Part shown: positions 28,754 through 37,502 of the stretch, one piece after another
How positions within the stretch are numbered: the stretch's first letter is position 1
How the letters are laid out: every line of letters starts with the position of its first letter
From: a virus
Direction: 5' to 3' (one strand)
Virus record (IMG/VR): IMGVR_UViG_3300044729_003382
Span: 1-55,875 of that record
Length of the DNA: 55,875 bases
Notes under the pieces: generated by a model
Databases searched by the model: none
What the model was told of the DNA's origin: nothing
What the model saw: only the letters and a program-made list of their open reading frames with translations
Translations under genes and position numbers: made by a program

Positions 28754-29179
28754 TTATTTTTTATTGGTTTTATTTAAATAAGCAAGAACTTCTTTAAAAT
28801 ACTTTTTTTCAGCATTTCGGGCCTCAACCTCCAATGGGTTTTTCCAATAACCATACTTTTTATAATATACTTCGTATCTTGTTTTTATGGGTTGAAGTGA
28901 GTGTTGGTATTCGTGTATAATTGTCGTTATTAATACTTTTAAAGATTTTACATTATTGTAATATAGTATGAGCTCATTAATTTCCGCATCAAAAGCACCA
29001 TAAGTTTTAGGTTCATAGTGGTTTTTTACAACAGATAATGATATAGCAAATGGATTTCTCATATTTACACCCATATTGGATTTACACCACCGAAAAACGC
29101 GTAATGCTAACGCTCTTTTATCGGAGTAAGACAAGTCTGAAATGGGTGTTTTTTGGGTATATTTATGGGGTTTTTTCAT
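28754..29179 (-). CDS. small zinc-metalloprotease-like protein, 141 aa
   Basis: The zinc-binding motif HEYQHS occurs at residues 89-94 in TTIIHEYQHSLQP, followed by NPLEVEARNAEKKYF, where the Glu of EVEA could be the third ligand, as in SprT-like and related minimal proteases. The N-terminus is basic. A cargo or peptidase role cannot be told apart. It is the first gene of the TATCTTTAC promoter at 29200-29231. Confidence 0.7.
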   Translation of the reverse strand: MKKPHKYTQKTPISDLSYSDKRALALRVFRWCKSNMGVNMRNPFAISLSVVKNHYEPKTYGAFDAEINELILYYNNVKSLKVLITTIIHEYQHSLQPIKTRYEVYYKKYGYWKNPLEVEARNAEKKYFKEVLAYLNKTNKK

Positions 29180-29199
29180 ACACTTTTATAGTTTACATA

Positions 29200-29231
29200 G
29201 TAAAGATACAACAGAAAACCCATATTTCCAA
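29200..29231 (-). promoter_or_regulatory. Bacteroidetes-type promoter, TATCTTTAC class
   Basis: Minus-strand TTGG (29231-29228), 19-base spacer, TATCTTTAC (29208-29200), with the same upstream TAAAATTTAACCTAAATTTAA block (29241-29261) as the copies near 660 and 1600. It is 27 kb away from its sisters, which shows that this is a phage-wide promoter class. It drives 28754-29179. Confidence 0.75.
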
Positions 29232-29263
29232 GCTTTTTATGTTAAATTTAGGTTAAATTTTAC

Positions 29264-29281
29264 TGTCCAATTTATTGGACA
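29264..29281. promoter_or_regulatory. operator-like palindrome TGTCCAAT-TT-ATTGGACA
   Basis: A perfect 18-base inverted repeat about 35 bases upstream of the promoter at 29200-29231 and just past the NUDIX stop codon. The near-copy at 2273-2290 has the same position relative to its promoter. Confidence 0.55.
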
Positions 29282-29282
29282 C

Positions 29283-29687
29283 TTACCTAATACGGGGTTT
29301 TCTAAAGAAACCACTATAAGAACCCACCACAGACTTTATTATATCCCCAGTAAGAGGTGTAAAAGTGTAATTCTTTAGTTGGGGTAGTTCTACAAATTTT
29401 AGTTCGGAATGAACCCTTTTAATTGCTTTCCCACTCACATAATTACATATGAATGGTATTAATTCCACAGTATCGTTTACAGCGGATTTAAACTGATGAA
29501 ATGGCTGTATTTCTATACCAAATTCTTCTTTAAACTCCCTTATAAGGGCTTCATATTCAGTTTCCCCATCATCTACCTTACCACCAGGAAACTCCCAATA
29601 ACCCCCAAAATTGGGGTTATCATCCAACCTTTTTCCTATTAAAACCCTGTCCTCATTTCGTAGTAAACCACAAACAACCTTTTGCAT
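29283..29687 (-). CDS. NUDIX hydrolase, MutT-like
   Basis: The NUDIX box is complete: GGKVDDGETEYEALIREFKE followed by EFGIEI, fitting GX5EX7REUXEEXGU. The segment upstream (VLIGKRLDDNPNFGGYWEFP) is typical for MutT, which hydrolyses 8-oxo-dGTP, and the 134-residue length fits. It could also clean other nucleotides. Its ATG overlaps the stop of the small upstream gene as TAATG. Confidence 0.88.
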   Translation of the reverse strand: MQKVVCGLLRNEDRVLIGKRLDDNPNFGGYWEFPGGKVDDGETEYEALIREFKEEFGIEIQPFHQFKSAVNDTVELIPFICNYVSGKAIKRVHSELKFVELPQLKNYTFTPLTGDIIKSVVGSYSGFFRKPRIR

Positions 29688-29827
29688 TAATCATTAATTA
29701 TACCAAATTGAGATAAGTTAAATTCCATTCCCAACTTTTCAAAAGTTAGTATCATCTTAATTGTTGTAGGAAGCATAACCTCATATCTGGTGTTCCAGAA
29801 AATAGATTGTAAAAAATATTGATTCAT
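29687..29827 (-). CDS. small hypothetical protein, 46 aa
   Basis: MNQYFLQSIFWNTRYEVMLP, then a helix (TTIKMILTFEKLGMEFN) and end SQFGIIND. It is coupled to the NUDIX gene through TAATG at 29685-29689 and lies one base after the secreted nuclease gene. Not recognised. Confidence 0.55.
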   Translation of the reverse strand: MNQYFLQSIFWNTRYEVMLPTTIKMILTFEKLGMEFNLSQFGIIND

Positions 29828-29828
29828 T

Positions 29829-30419
29829 TTATTTACATATGAAATCACTTAATTTTGTAGATTTTGGCGCCACATTATAAAAGTAATAACACTCATTAAT
29901 ATTCAATTTTTTAGATTGAATTGTTTTATAAAACCCAGTTGGTATAGTAGCACCACCAGGTACTTTTTTAAGTGGTGGGTTAAAATCTATTCTAATATAT
30001 ACATAAATATCATCGGATTTCTGTCTCAAATTTCTTTCATATTCTTCCAACTCTTTCCAAGGACCTCTATTTAGAGATTGGTGTTGAAGAGCGGAGTTTA
30101 GATAAGTAAATGTTTGTTTTAACAGGTTTATATCACAACCAAATGCTGCAGCAGGAGCCATATGCCCTTTGTCCCATTCGTTACTTACATAATCACCATT
30201 ATCGGATGTATAATATTCTTTTTCTTTATAAAAATCCAACCCCTTACGAGATACTGAATTTTGGGCGCACTGAACGGTGTATTTAACCCATTTTGGTTGT
30301 TCCAATACTTCGGAGTACACCATTTCAAATATAGGGGATTTGATATATACACTATCTCGCTTTTGTGCGAAAATAGATAGTGGTAATACAAATAGTAATA
30401 ATAATAATAATTTTTTCAT
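29829..30419 (-). CDS. secreted DNA/RNA non-specific endonuclease
   Basis: The signal peptide MKKLLLLLLFVLPLSIFAQ (cleavage before or after Gln19) is followed by a beta-beta-alpha metal nuclease domain. The catalytic segment is WDKGHMAPAAAFG with His86, a variant of the DRGHxAP motif; the Asn/Glu metal helix is YLNSALQHQSLNRGPWKELE. At 196 residues it is a compact Endonuclease_NS enzyme. Export to the periplasm implies a role against incoming DNA, or in degrading DNA at or after lysis. Confidence 0.82.
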   Translation of the reverse strand: MKKLLLLLLFVLPLSIFAQKRDSVYIKSPIFEMVYSEVLEQPKWVKYTVQCAQNSVSRKGLDFYKEKEYYTSDNGDYVSNEWDKGHMAPAAAFGCDINLLKQTFTYLNSALQHQSLNRGPWKELEEYERNLRQKSDDIYVYIRIDFNPPLKKVPGGATIPTGFYKTIQSKKLNINECYYFYNVAPKSTKLSDFICK

Positions 30420-30422
30420 ATT

Positions 30423-31025
30423 TTAGTCCTTATCATAGTCATTTATCTCATACCAATCATCTTCATAATCATAATCATTATCCATTTCATCTTCAGAATC
30501 AGTAATATAATCACCATCATACATTATTGCGTTTTCAGATTTAAGTTCTTCTACACACTCTTCCAATATACTTTCTTTTATAGCAAATACCTTATCTTCC
30601 AATGTATATGGAGATTCATAATCTTCTTTCTCTAATAAAGAACTAAGTTGTTTTTCACTAGAAATTGAATTTGTTGCTGTTCCATAAAAAGCACCAACAT
30701 GGACATACTCACTATGCTCATAGGTTGCTTTTACCTCAAAGTTTTCATCAATCTCTCTAAAAATATCGCACATTCTATTTATCAAATCATACGGAAAATC
30801 GGTATCCGAAGATAAAATTATAACGGATTCATCACCAATAAAAGAATTACTCAATGTGGTTGTGCATGTACCAACACAATTATAATCCCAATCGTGAGTT
30901 GTTTCGTAAAACTGACTTAGTAACCAATTATTATCACCCTCTTTCGGATTTGAGAAAATGGATGAAAGCGTTGATTGCAAATCTTCATTTCCAATGATTT
31001 TGATTGTTGATAGAATTTTATCCAT
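30423..31025 (-). CDS. hypothetical protein, possibly YubB/DUF1281-like, 200 aa
   Basis: The N-terminal half (ITIKII-like strand, WDYNCVGTC, VIILSSDTDFPYDLINRMCD, TYEHSEYVHVGAFYG) has the order GT-strand-helix-strand of the ferredoxin-like YubB fold, also seen at 35200-35772. The C-terminal 40 residues are almost entirely Asp/Glu/Tyr (DNDYDYEDDWYEINDYDKD), an acidic tail that could mimic nucleic acid. A TATTTATTA motif lies at 31029-31038. Confidence 0.5.
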   Translation of the reverse strand: MDKILSTIKIIGNEDLQSTLSSIFSNPKEGDNNWLLSQFYETTHDWDYNCVGTCTTTLSNSFIGDESVIILSSDTDFPYDLINRMCDIFREIDENFEVKATYEHSEYVHVGAFYGTATNSISSEKQLSSLLEKEDYESPYTLEDKVFAIKESILEECVEELKSENAIMYDGDYITDSEDEMDNDYDYEDDWYEINDYDKD

Positions 31026-31045
31026 ATGTAATAAATAGTTTAATT

Positions 31046-31240
31046 TTATTGTTGATTATCTTCGTGAATTTTACCAATAGGTTTAACCTCATATTTATAC
31101 CCAGAATCAGAATTTGTTTCAAAGATATTAGCGTAGTGTTCCGCTGATTCTTCATCATCAAACTCCCAAACTTCTCCGTGCCCATCTAACAATATAACGG
31201 GAACATTTTTTTTAATGTATTTTACTATTACAAAGCTCAT
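31046..31240 (-). CDS. hypothetical protein, 64 aa
   Basis: MSFVIVKYIKKNVPVILLDG, then VWEFDDEESAEHYANIFET and YKYEVKPIGKI: a strand-hairpin-helix-strand protein like 14082-14273. It overlaps the J-domain gene by four bases (ATGA) and is likely co-expressed with the chaperonin operon. Confidence 0.6.
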   Translation of the reverse strand: MSFVIVKYIKKNVPVILLDGHGEVWEFDDEESAEHYANIFETNSDSGYKYEVKPIGKIHEDNQQ

Positions 31241-31818
31241 AATTTATCCTCTATTTCATTTAACGGAATTTCACATCCAATTTGTTGCTCTACGGTTTTT
31301 ATTACATCCAATTTTTCTTTTTTACTTTTTGAAGTAGCCCAAATCCATGCCAATGATTTTTGCATATCCTTTATTTTATCTTCATAATTAATTATATTTT
31401 TTCTAAGCAAAACCTCATCTTCTGAATCAATTTCGTAATCAATATCATATTTAACTGCTAAATCAATCATTCCAATTAAATTATCTGAATCATAGGCTGC
31501 TTTTAATGTATAAAAATCTTCGTTTGTTCCACCTCTATCAGGATGAGCTTTAATTGATATGTTTTTAAAAAGTTTTTTATATTTCGTATCCGCTTTCTTT
31601 TCTATTTCTATTTTGGGTTTCGGTGGTTCGGAAGTATCGGGCTCCTCATTTCTGACCTCACCGGTCTCCTGATTAACCCAATACTCCGTAACACCTTCAT
31701 TAGAACCAGAAACCCCCATAACTGGTTCTTTTTCTTCTTTTTTTTGAAATTTACTAAAAAAAGAGTTGAATTCATTCAAATAAGTATCGAAATCAGTTTC
31801 AACATCTTCTAACTCCAT
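31237..31818 (-). CDS. J-domain co-chaperone, 193 aa
   Basis: A central linker rich in Glu/Pro (DTSEPPKPKIEIEKK) leads to a J-domain-like segment YKKLFKNISIKAHPDRGGTN, then EDFYTLKAAYDSD. The HPD tripeptide is the Hsp70-stimulating motif. The ATG at 31818 (MELEDVETDFDTYLNEF) is preferred because longer frames overlap groEL by 50 bases. Lying directly after groEL, it suggests a phage-encoded folding module that also recruits host DnaK. Confidence 0.75.
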   Translation of the reverse strand: MELEDVETDFDTYLNEFNSFFSKFQKKEEKEPVMGVSGSNEGVTEYWVNQETGEVRNEEPDTSEPPKPKIEIEKKADTKYKKLFKNISIKAHPDRGGTNEDFYTLKAAYDSDNLIGMIDLAVKYDIDYEIDSEDEVLLRKNIINYEDKIKDMQKSLAWIWATSKSKKEKLDVIKTVEQQIGCEIPLNEIEDKL

Positions 31819-31840
31819 TTGAATGTATTTATACTTCAAA

Positions 31841-34100
<2,260 letters not shown>

Positions 34101-34104
34101 CCGT

Positions 34105-34389
34105 TTATTCTTTTACCATTAAGATTTCGCTTTCACGATATAGATTGTATTTTACTCCATCAATTTTAATTTGAAAACCTGTTCCATCTAAAACGACTTC
34201 ATCATCTACTTTAAGTTTCATAGGTATTTTTACACCTTGCTGAGTAAATAATCCATCTCCAACCGCTACAACTTTACCTGTCATAGTTTCTTTTGCGGTT
34301 TCGGGTTTGTACAACCCACCTTTTGTTTTGTCATCGTGTTTGTTTACGGAAACAAGCACATAATCATTCATTGGTTTATAGTTCATCAT
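34105..34389 (-). CDS. groES: co-chaperonin GroES (Hsp10)
   Basis: The 94-residue protein matches GroES: MNYKPMNDYVLVSV at the start, a mobile loop KTKGGLYKPETAKE, TGKVVAVGDGLFTQQGVKIP and the DEVVLDGTGFQIKIDG core with a final RESEILMVKE. The mobile loop, the part that binds GroEL, is complete, so phage GroES and GroEL can form their own folding chamber. It is the first gene after the promoter at 34409-34439. Confidence 0.94.
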   Translation of the reverse strand: MMNYKPMNDYVLVSVNKHDDKTKGGLYKPETAKETMTGKVVAVGDGLFTQQGVKIPMKLKVDDEVVLDGTGFQIKIDGVKYNLYRESEILMVKE

Positions 34390-34408
34390 AACTCCTTTAT
34401 TTTTTTGA

Positions 34409-34439
34409 TAAATATACGAAAAAAAGTTTTAATTACCAA
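34409..34439 (-). promoter_or_regulatory. Bacteroidetes-type promoter of the chaperonin operon
   Basis: Minus-strand TTTTGG (TTGG at 34439-34436), 19-base spacer, TATATTTA (34416-34409), about 20 bases before groES. The -33 box lies inside the end of the 34433-34885 gene. Confidence 0.75.
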
Positions 34440-34885
34440 AATTTTCCATTGATAAAATCTTTTTGTTTTTGGATTGCATTTTTGAGTTCAACTTTATCAA
34501 TTTTGGTTTCAGTTGTTGTTTCTTTTATTGGTTGATTTATTTTAATATTTCTTTCCAATCGTTTTTTTATTAATTCTTTCTCACCACCAGTGAGAGAATT
34601 TGATAATATGGATGAAACATAACAATACGGGTCTTCTGGGTCATCCAATTGTAAGTCATAATAAATACACCCTGGTCTAGTTACCGATTTAACTCTATAA
34701 CAAGCCCAACCATCTTTACTATGGTAACATTCGGATACAAAACCAATTTCTCTTTCACCATACCATTTAAACGCAACCATATCGTTTGGTTTAAATTGGT
34801 GTTTTTTAAAGCGTTTCTTATCCTTATTTACATTTCTAACAGTGGGTAGTTCTATATTAGATTTCGATTCCAACAAAACCTCCAT
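34433..34885 (-). CDS. hypothetical protein, 150 aa
   Basis: A central beta domain (KPNDMVAFKWYGEREIGFVS, GWACYRVKSVTRPGCIYYDL) resembles a small SH3/KOW-type barrel; the C-terminal third is a basic coiled coil (KELIKKRLERNIKINQPIKE). The start MEVLLESKSNIELP overlaps the HAD gene by 29 bases; a later start is possible. Not recognised. Confidence 0.5.
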   Translation of the reverse strand: MEVLLESKSNIELPTVRNVNKDKKRFKKHQFKPNDMVAFKWYGEREIGFVSECYHSKDGWACYRVKSVTRPGCIYYDLQLDDPEDPYCYVSSILSNSLTGGEKELIKKRLERNIKINQPIKETTTETKIDKVELKNAIQKQKDFINGKFW

Positions 34886-35207
34886 TTTTTTGAACTTCAA
34901 TAGCAGTTGCCCTTTTTTCAGTTGGGTTTTTTACACTTTTATTGTTTATCAAAATCCTTTCAGCCCTACCAATACCCATAACCAATTGGTGAAACGGAAT
35001 ACCTAAAATATTCATCTCATCTATTGTGATTTGGCGTAATTCTTCGGGTCGTGCTGTGGTTAAGACGATATAATTACCCTCATTATACCAATTGTTCATT
35101 TTTTCAACAACGCCGGGCAAGACCATACTTGTCTTAGGGTTGATTTCTTCAAAATTGACTTGATAAACAAGCGTTCCATCAATATCACAAAAAATTGTTT
35201 TACTCAT
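34857..35207 (-). CDS. HAD-superfamily phosphatase, 116 aa
   Basis: The nucleophile motif FCDIDGTLVYQV lies at the N-terminus, motif II is YIVLTTARPEELRQ, and ILINNKSV lies where motif III should be, although the usual acidic pair is replaced by NN. It is a minimal HAD without a large cap, of the kind related to phage and bacterial polynucleotide or sugar-phosphate phosphatases. The NN change could affect Mg binding, so activity is uncertain. It overlaps 35200-35772 by eight bases. Confidence 0.75.
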   Translation of the reverse strand: MSKTIFCDIDGTLVYQVNFEEINPKTSMVLPGVVEKMNNWYNEGNYIVLTTARPEELRQITIDEMNILGIPFHQLVMGIGRAERILINNKSVKNPTEKRATAIEVQKNGGFVGIEI

Positions 35208-35772
35208 CGTTATTGTCTTTTACATATTCTAAATAATAATTCACTTCGGACTCCATTAAATTACGAAGTTCATCTTCGAATTCTTCGTAGTAAGTACCAC
35301 CCTCACGGATTTTGGGTACATCCCACCCATCCATATCTGTCCATTCATCGGATGTGTAATCTTTTGCCGCCAAATGAACACCTGCAAATAAATAGGCTTC
35401 ATCTTCAAAGGTATGTTCAATCCAAATATCCTCTTTTATGTTTGATAGAACTTCCGCCAACTTTTCAACAAATCCTATAACTGGGTCCCACGCAGATACC
35501 ATTCTAATAGAGACCCGAGTTTCTTCTTCATTTGCAATATGCCCATAAAACCATTTAGCGCCACACACTTCTACTACCCAATTTCTATTATAATCCTTAT
35601 TACCATTTGCCCATATATTATTGTAAACTCTATTTACCAAATCCACAGTCTTTACATCAATCTCAAAAGGATTATCTTCCCGTCTATTAGGTTTGAAAAT
35701 CTCTTTTAATTTTTCAGTAACTTCAGTATTTACATTTTCAACAATAATATAATTTGAAACTTCGTTTGCCAT
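35200..35772 (-). CDS. YubB/DUF1281-like ferredoxin-fold protein, 190 aa
   Basis: The order NYIIVENV, CGAKWFYGHIANEEETRVSI, SAWDPVIGFVEKLAEVLSNI, EHTFEDEAYLFAGVHLA follows the YubB ferredoxin-like domain found on plasmids and phages (usually GTKWD...F.T.WSPP...L...FP). The role of this family is unknown. The C-terminal part is strongly acidic. 30423-31025 may be a distant paralogue. Confidence 0.6.
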   Translation of the reverse strand: MANEVSNYIIVENVNTEVTEKLKEIFKPNRREDNPFEIDVKTVDLVNRVYNNIWANGNKDYNRNWVVEVCGAKWFYGHIANEEETRVSIRMVSAWDPVIGFVEKLAEVLSNIKEDIWIEHTFEDEAYLFAGVHLAAKDYTSDEWTDMDGWDVPKIREGGTYYEEFEDELRNLMESEVNYYLEYVKDNNDE

Positions 35773-35791
35773 AACTATATTTTAATCTACA

Positions 35792-35810
35792 ATGGTGATG
35801 TTTGATTCTC
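35792..35810. repeat. inverted repeat, left arm
   Basis: ATGGTGATGTTTGATTCTC; its reverse complement recurs at 36205-36223 with one mismatch. The two arms flank the gene 35823-36179. Confidence 0.7.
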
Positions 35811-35822
35811 GTTTTTTAATTT

Positions 35823-36179
35823 TTAACCTTTGATTATTTCTTTGTTTGTTTTACCGAATTTGTTCTCAAGTTTATCAATACGAGAGTCTATCATTCGCCG
35901 GATTTCATCGCATTCTTGCTGAATGTCATTAATTTGAGTATCAATGCTTCTATTTGTTTCATCAATTTTCAAAGCCACCTCTCGCATTTCATCTACGATT
36001 CTTCGGTCCATGTTAAACTCATTTGATTCAATCAATCGAACAATATCGTTGGTTCTTTCATCAAAATCGTTTGTGTTTGATTCAATTTTTTGAATTTTAT
36101 TCCTCACATTAACCATACCAACAGCTATCAATGTAAATCCAGCTGAAACTACACCTAATACAAAATATACTATTTCCAT
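35823..36179 (-). CDS. membrane-anchored coiled-coil protein, 118 aa
   Basis: An N-terminal membrane helix (MEIVYFVLGVVSAGFTLIAV) is followed by about 90 residues of continuous coiled coil (NKIQKIESNTNDFDERTNDI, SIDTQINDIQQECDEIRRMI). This shape is common in phage proteins of unknown role and in membrane-scaffold proteins. It is the only gene in the window flanked by a long inverted repeat (35792 and 36205). Confidence 0.6.
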   Translation of the reverse strand: MEIVYFVLGVVSAGFTLIAVGMVNVRNKIQKIESNTNDFDERTNDIVRLIESNEFNMDRRIVDEMREVALKIDETNRSIDTQINDIQQECDEIRRMIDSRIDKLENKFGKTNKEIIKG

Positions 36180-36204
36180 AATTTTTTCTCCTTTTTATTT
36201 TAGA

Positions 36205-36223
36205 GAGAACCAAACATCACCAT
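36205..36223. repeat. inverted repeat, right arm
   Basis: GAGAACCAAACATCACCAT, the reverse complement of 35792-35810 with one mismatch (18 of 19). It includes the stop codon of 36217-36411. Confidence 0.7.
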
Positions 36224-36411
36224 ATAGATAGTTTTCTTTTTAAGTTTTTAATATGTTTACACTCAGAACCTCGTCCAAACTCATAGGAAGGACAGGAGCA
36301 ACTGAACCTTTTATGATTAAACGATGTAACTTTATAATATTTTAATTTATTGGTTTTTTTATCACGAGAACCCATCTCAATGTAAACCTGCGTCCAATCG
36401 TTAGTAAGCAT
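36217..36411 (-). CDS. SWIM zinc-finger protein, 64 aa
   Basis: The segment FSCSCPSYEFGRGSECKHIK fits the SWIM pattern CxC...CxH, a small zinc finger that binds DNA or protein. The ATG at 36411 (MLTNDWTQVYIEMG) overlaps the upstream stop in the sequence ATGCTTACTAA and is preferred over the ATG at 36456. Context gives no further hint. Confidence 0.7.
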   Translation of the reverse strand: MLTNDWTQVYIEMGSRDKKTNKLKYYKVTSFNHKRFSCSCPSYEFGRGSECKHIKNLKRKLSIW

Positions 36412-36586
36412 TTTCATCCATTTCGGTTCTATAAGTAATTGCTTCATCAATCTCATCGCCGGTCATAGAATCGGCAACTTCCATCAATTCATCACAAACC
36501 TCGTCAGAGCATTGACCATACAACTCAATCATAAGATTTGCCCTTTCCTGAAGGGTAATAAAACGAAAAACTTTTTGTGAAATCAT
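36401..36586 (-). CDS. hypothetical acidic protein, 61 aa
   Basis: MISQKVFRFITLQERANLMI, then an acidic helical part with DEVCDELMEVADSMTGDEID. Not recognised. It is the first gene after the promoter at 36631-36661. Confidence 0.6.
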   Translation of the reverse strand: MISQKVFRFITLQERANLMIELYGQCSDEVCDELMEVADSMTGDEIDEAITYRTEMDENAY

Positions 36587-36630
36587 AACTTTGGGGGGTT
36601 TATTTTGGGGGTTTATTAATCATTACAATG

Positions 36631-36661
36631 TAAATATACGAAACTTTTGGTGAAAATCCAA
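36631..36661 (-). promoter_or_regulatory. Bacteroidetes-type promoter, TATATTTAC class
   Basis: Minus-strand TTGG (36661-36658), 19-base spacer, TATATTTA (36638-36631). It shares the AAGCTTGG start with the TATCTTTAC class. It drives 36401-36586 and the SWIM gene; three DnaA-box-like 9-mers lie directly upstream. Confidence 0.75.
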
Positions 36662-36688
36662 GCTTTTTAGATTAAATTATCATTAAAT

Positions 36689-36717
36689 TTATCCACATTT
36701 ATTCACAGTTATCCACA
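36689..36717. promoter_or_regulatory. three DnaA boxes at 10-bp spacing
   Basis: TTATCCACA (36689-36697), TTATTCACA (36699-36707) and TTATCCACA (36709-36717) follow one another at exactly 10 bp, so all face the same side of the helix; an inverted TGTGGATTT lies at 36721. All three fit TTATNCACA. It may be a binding site for host DnaA or for a phage protein with the same specificity, either as an origin or to repress the promoter at 36631. Confidence 0.6.
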
Positions 36718-36728
36718 TTTTGTGGATT

Positions 36729-36908
36729 TTACTCCCCATTTTTATAGGGAAACCACTTATTTAGGGTTTCTTGGCGTTTATCACACCCACAATCGGTATT
36801 TCCGGTCAATTCTGCTATTTTTTTTGCCAATTCATCCATCTTTGTTGCTGCTGTTATTTTTGCAACAGTATCACCCAATCCTCTACTTTTTAAATTTTTA
36901 TTACTCAC
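36729..36908 (-). CDS. small phage protein with GTG start, 59 aa
   Basis: A GTG at 36908, overlapping the ClpS-like stop by eight bases, starts SNKNLKSRGLGDTVAKITAA; the protein ends TDCGCDKRQETLNKWFPYKN-GE. The closing CGCDKRQ/ETLNKWFPY motif and GLGDTVAKIT opening are a family I recall from phages of Bacteroidetes. The pair of Cys may bind metal. The non-ATG start makes it easy to miss. Confidence 0.7.
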   Translation of the reverse strand: MSNKNLKSRGLGDTVAKITAATKMDELAKKIAELTGNTDCGCDKRQETLNKWFPYKNGE

Positions 36909-37125
36909 TTACCAACTCCGTTTTATAATTCATACCTTTTAACTCATTTTGATATAAGTTTGCCATATCAAAATCACCATAAAACACACAACACTTACCA
37001 ACAGTATGAATTATGTTAGCAACGCTGCAAGTTTGGGTTATGGGCATATGAAACATATCTGATAAATGCATTTGAACTTCATCAAACGAATGATGATTAT
37101 CGTTATGAATAAATAATTTTGTCAT
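36901..37125 (-). CDS. clpS: ClpS-like protease adaptor, 74 aa
   Basis: The sequence follows ClpS: TKLFIHNDNHHSFDEVQMHL (corresponding to VILHNDDxTPMEFVVEVL), a central helix with TQTCSVANIIHTVGKCCVFY (VHHxGKGVCGVY), then DFDMANLYQNELKGMNYKTE. The Asn-Asp of HND and His of IIHTVGK that line the N-degron pocket are kept. ClpS delivers N-end-rule substrates to ClpAP/ClpCP; a phage copy could redirect the host protease. The flexible N-terminal extension that acts on ClpA is very short here. Confidence 0.75.
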   Translation of the reverse strand: MTKLFIHNDNHHSFDEVQMHLSDMFHMPITQTCSVANIIHTVGKCCVFYGDFDMANLYQNELKGMNYKTELVSE

Positions 37126-37297
37126 TTTCTATATCAAATTTTTTTTGAAACTTGTTTATATAAATGGGAACTTCATACTCATTACACATTTCGGCCAAAA
37201 TTGGACGATTTGAGTTATCCAATACATAAACAATATGAGTCTGTCCACTCCCCCCAAAATCTACTTCATACTTTAACTTTTTTACTCTTATTTTCAT
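37103..37297 (-). CDS. hypothetical protein, 64 aa
   Basis: Not recognised. A basic start (MKIRVKKLKYEVDFGG) leads to VYVLDNSNRPILAEMCNEYE and a helical end. It overlaps the ClpS-like gene by 23 bases and the upstream gene by 32, unusual even for this compact region. Confidence 0.5.
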   Translation of the reverse strand: MKIRVKKLKYEVDFGGSGQTHIVYVLDNSNRPILAEMCNEYEVPIYINKFQKKFDIENDKIIYS

Positions 37298-37481
37298 TTG
37301 ATTTCTCCATCTTATCGGTGTAATCTTTCAACCTTTGGAGTTTTTCGTATTCTTCGTGCTTTAAATAATAATCAATCAAGTATGGAATTACGAGTTTTTT
37401 ATGCTCTTTAATACCACGATATTTACCTAAAACAACTTCCAGGGTTTCATCCATCACCATTTTTTCGTAATTGTTTACCAT
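37266..37481 (-). CDS. hypothetical helical protein, 71 aa
   Basis: MVNNYEKMVMDETLEVVLGK opens a charged helical protein (KHEEYEKLQRLKDYTDKMEK) with a Lys-rich end. Not recognised. It overlaps 37103-37297. Confidence 0.55.
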   Translation of the reverse strand: MVNNYEKMVMDETLEVVLGKYRGIKEHKKLVIPYLIDYYLKHEEYEKLQRLKDYTDKMEKSNENKSKKVKV

Positions 37482-37502
37482 ACAATATATATTAAAAAAT
37501 TT

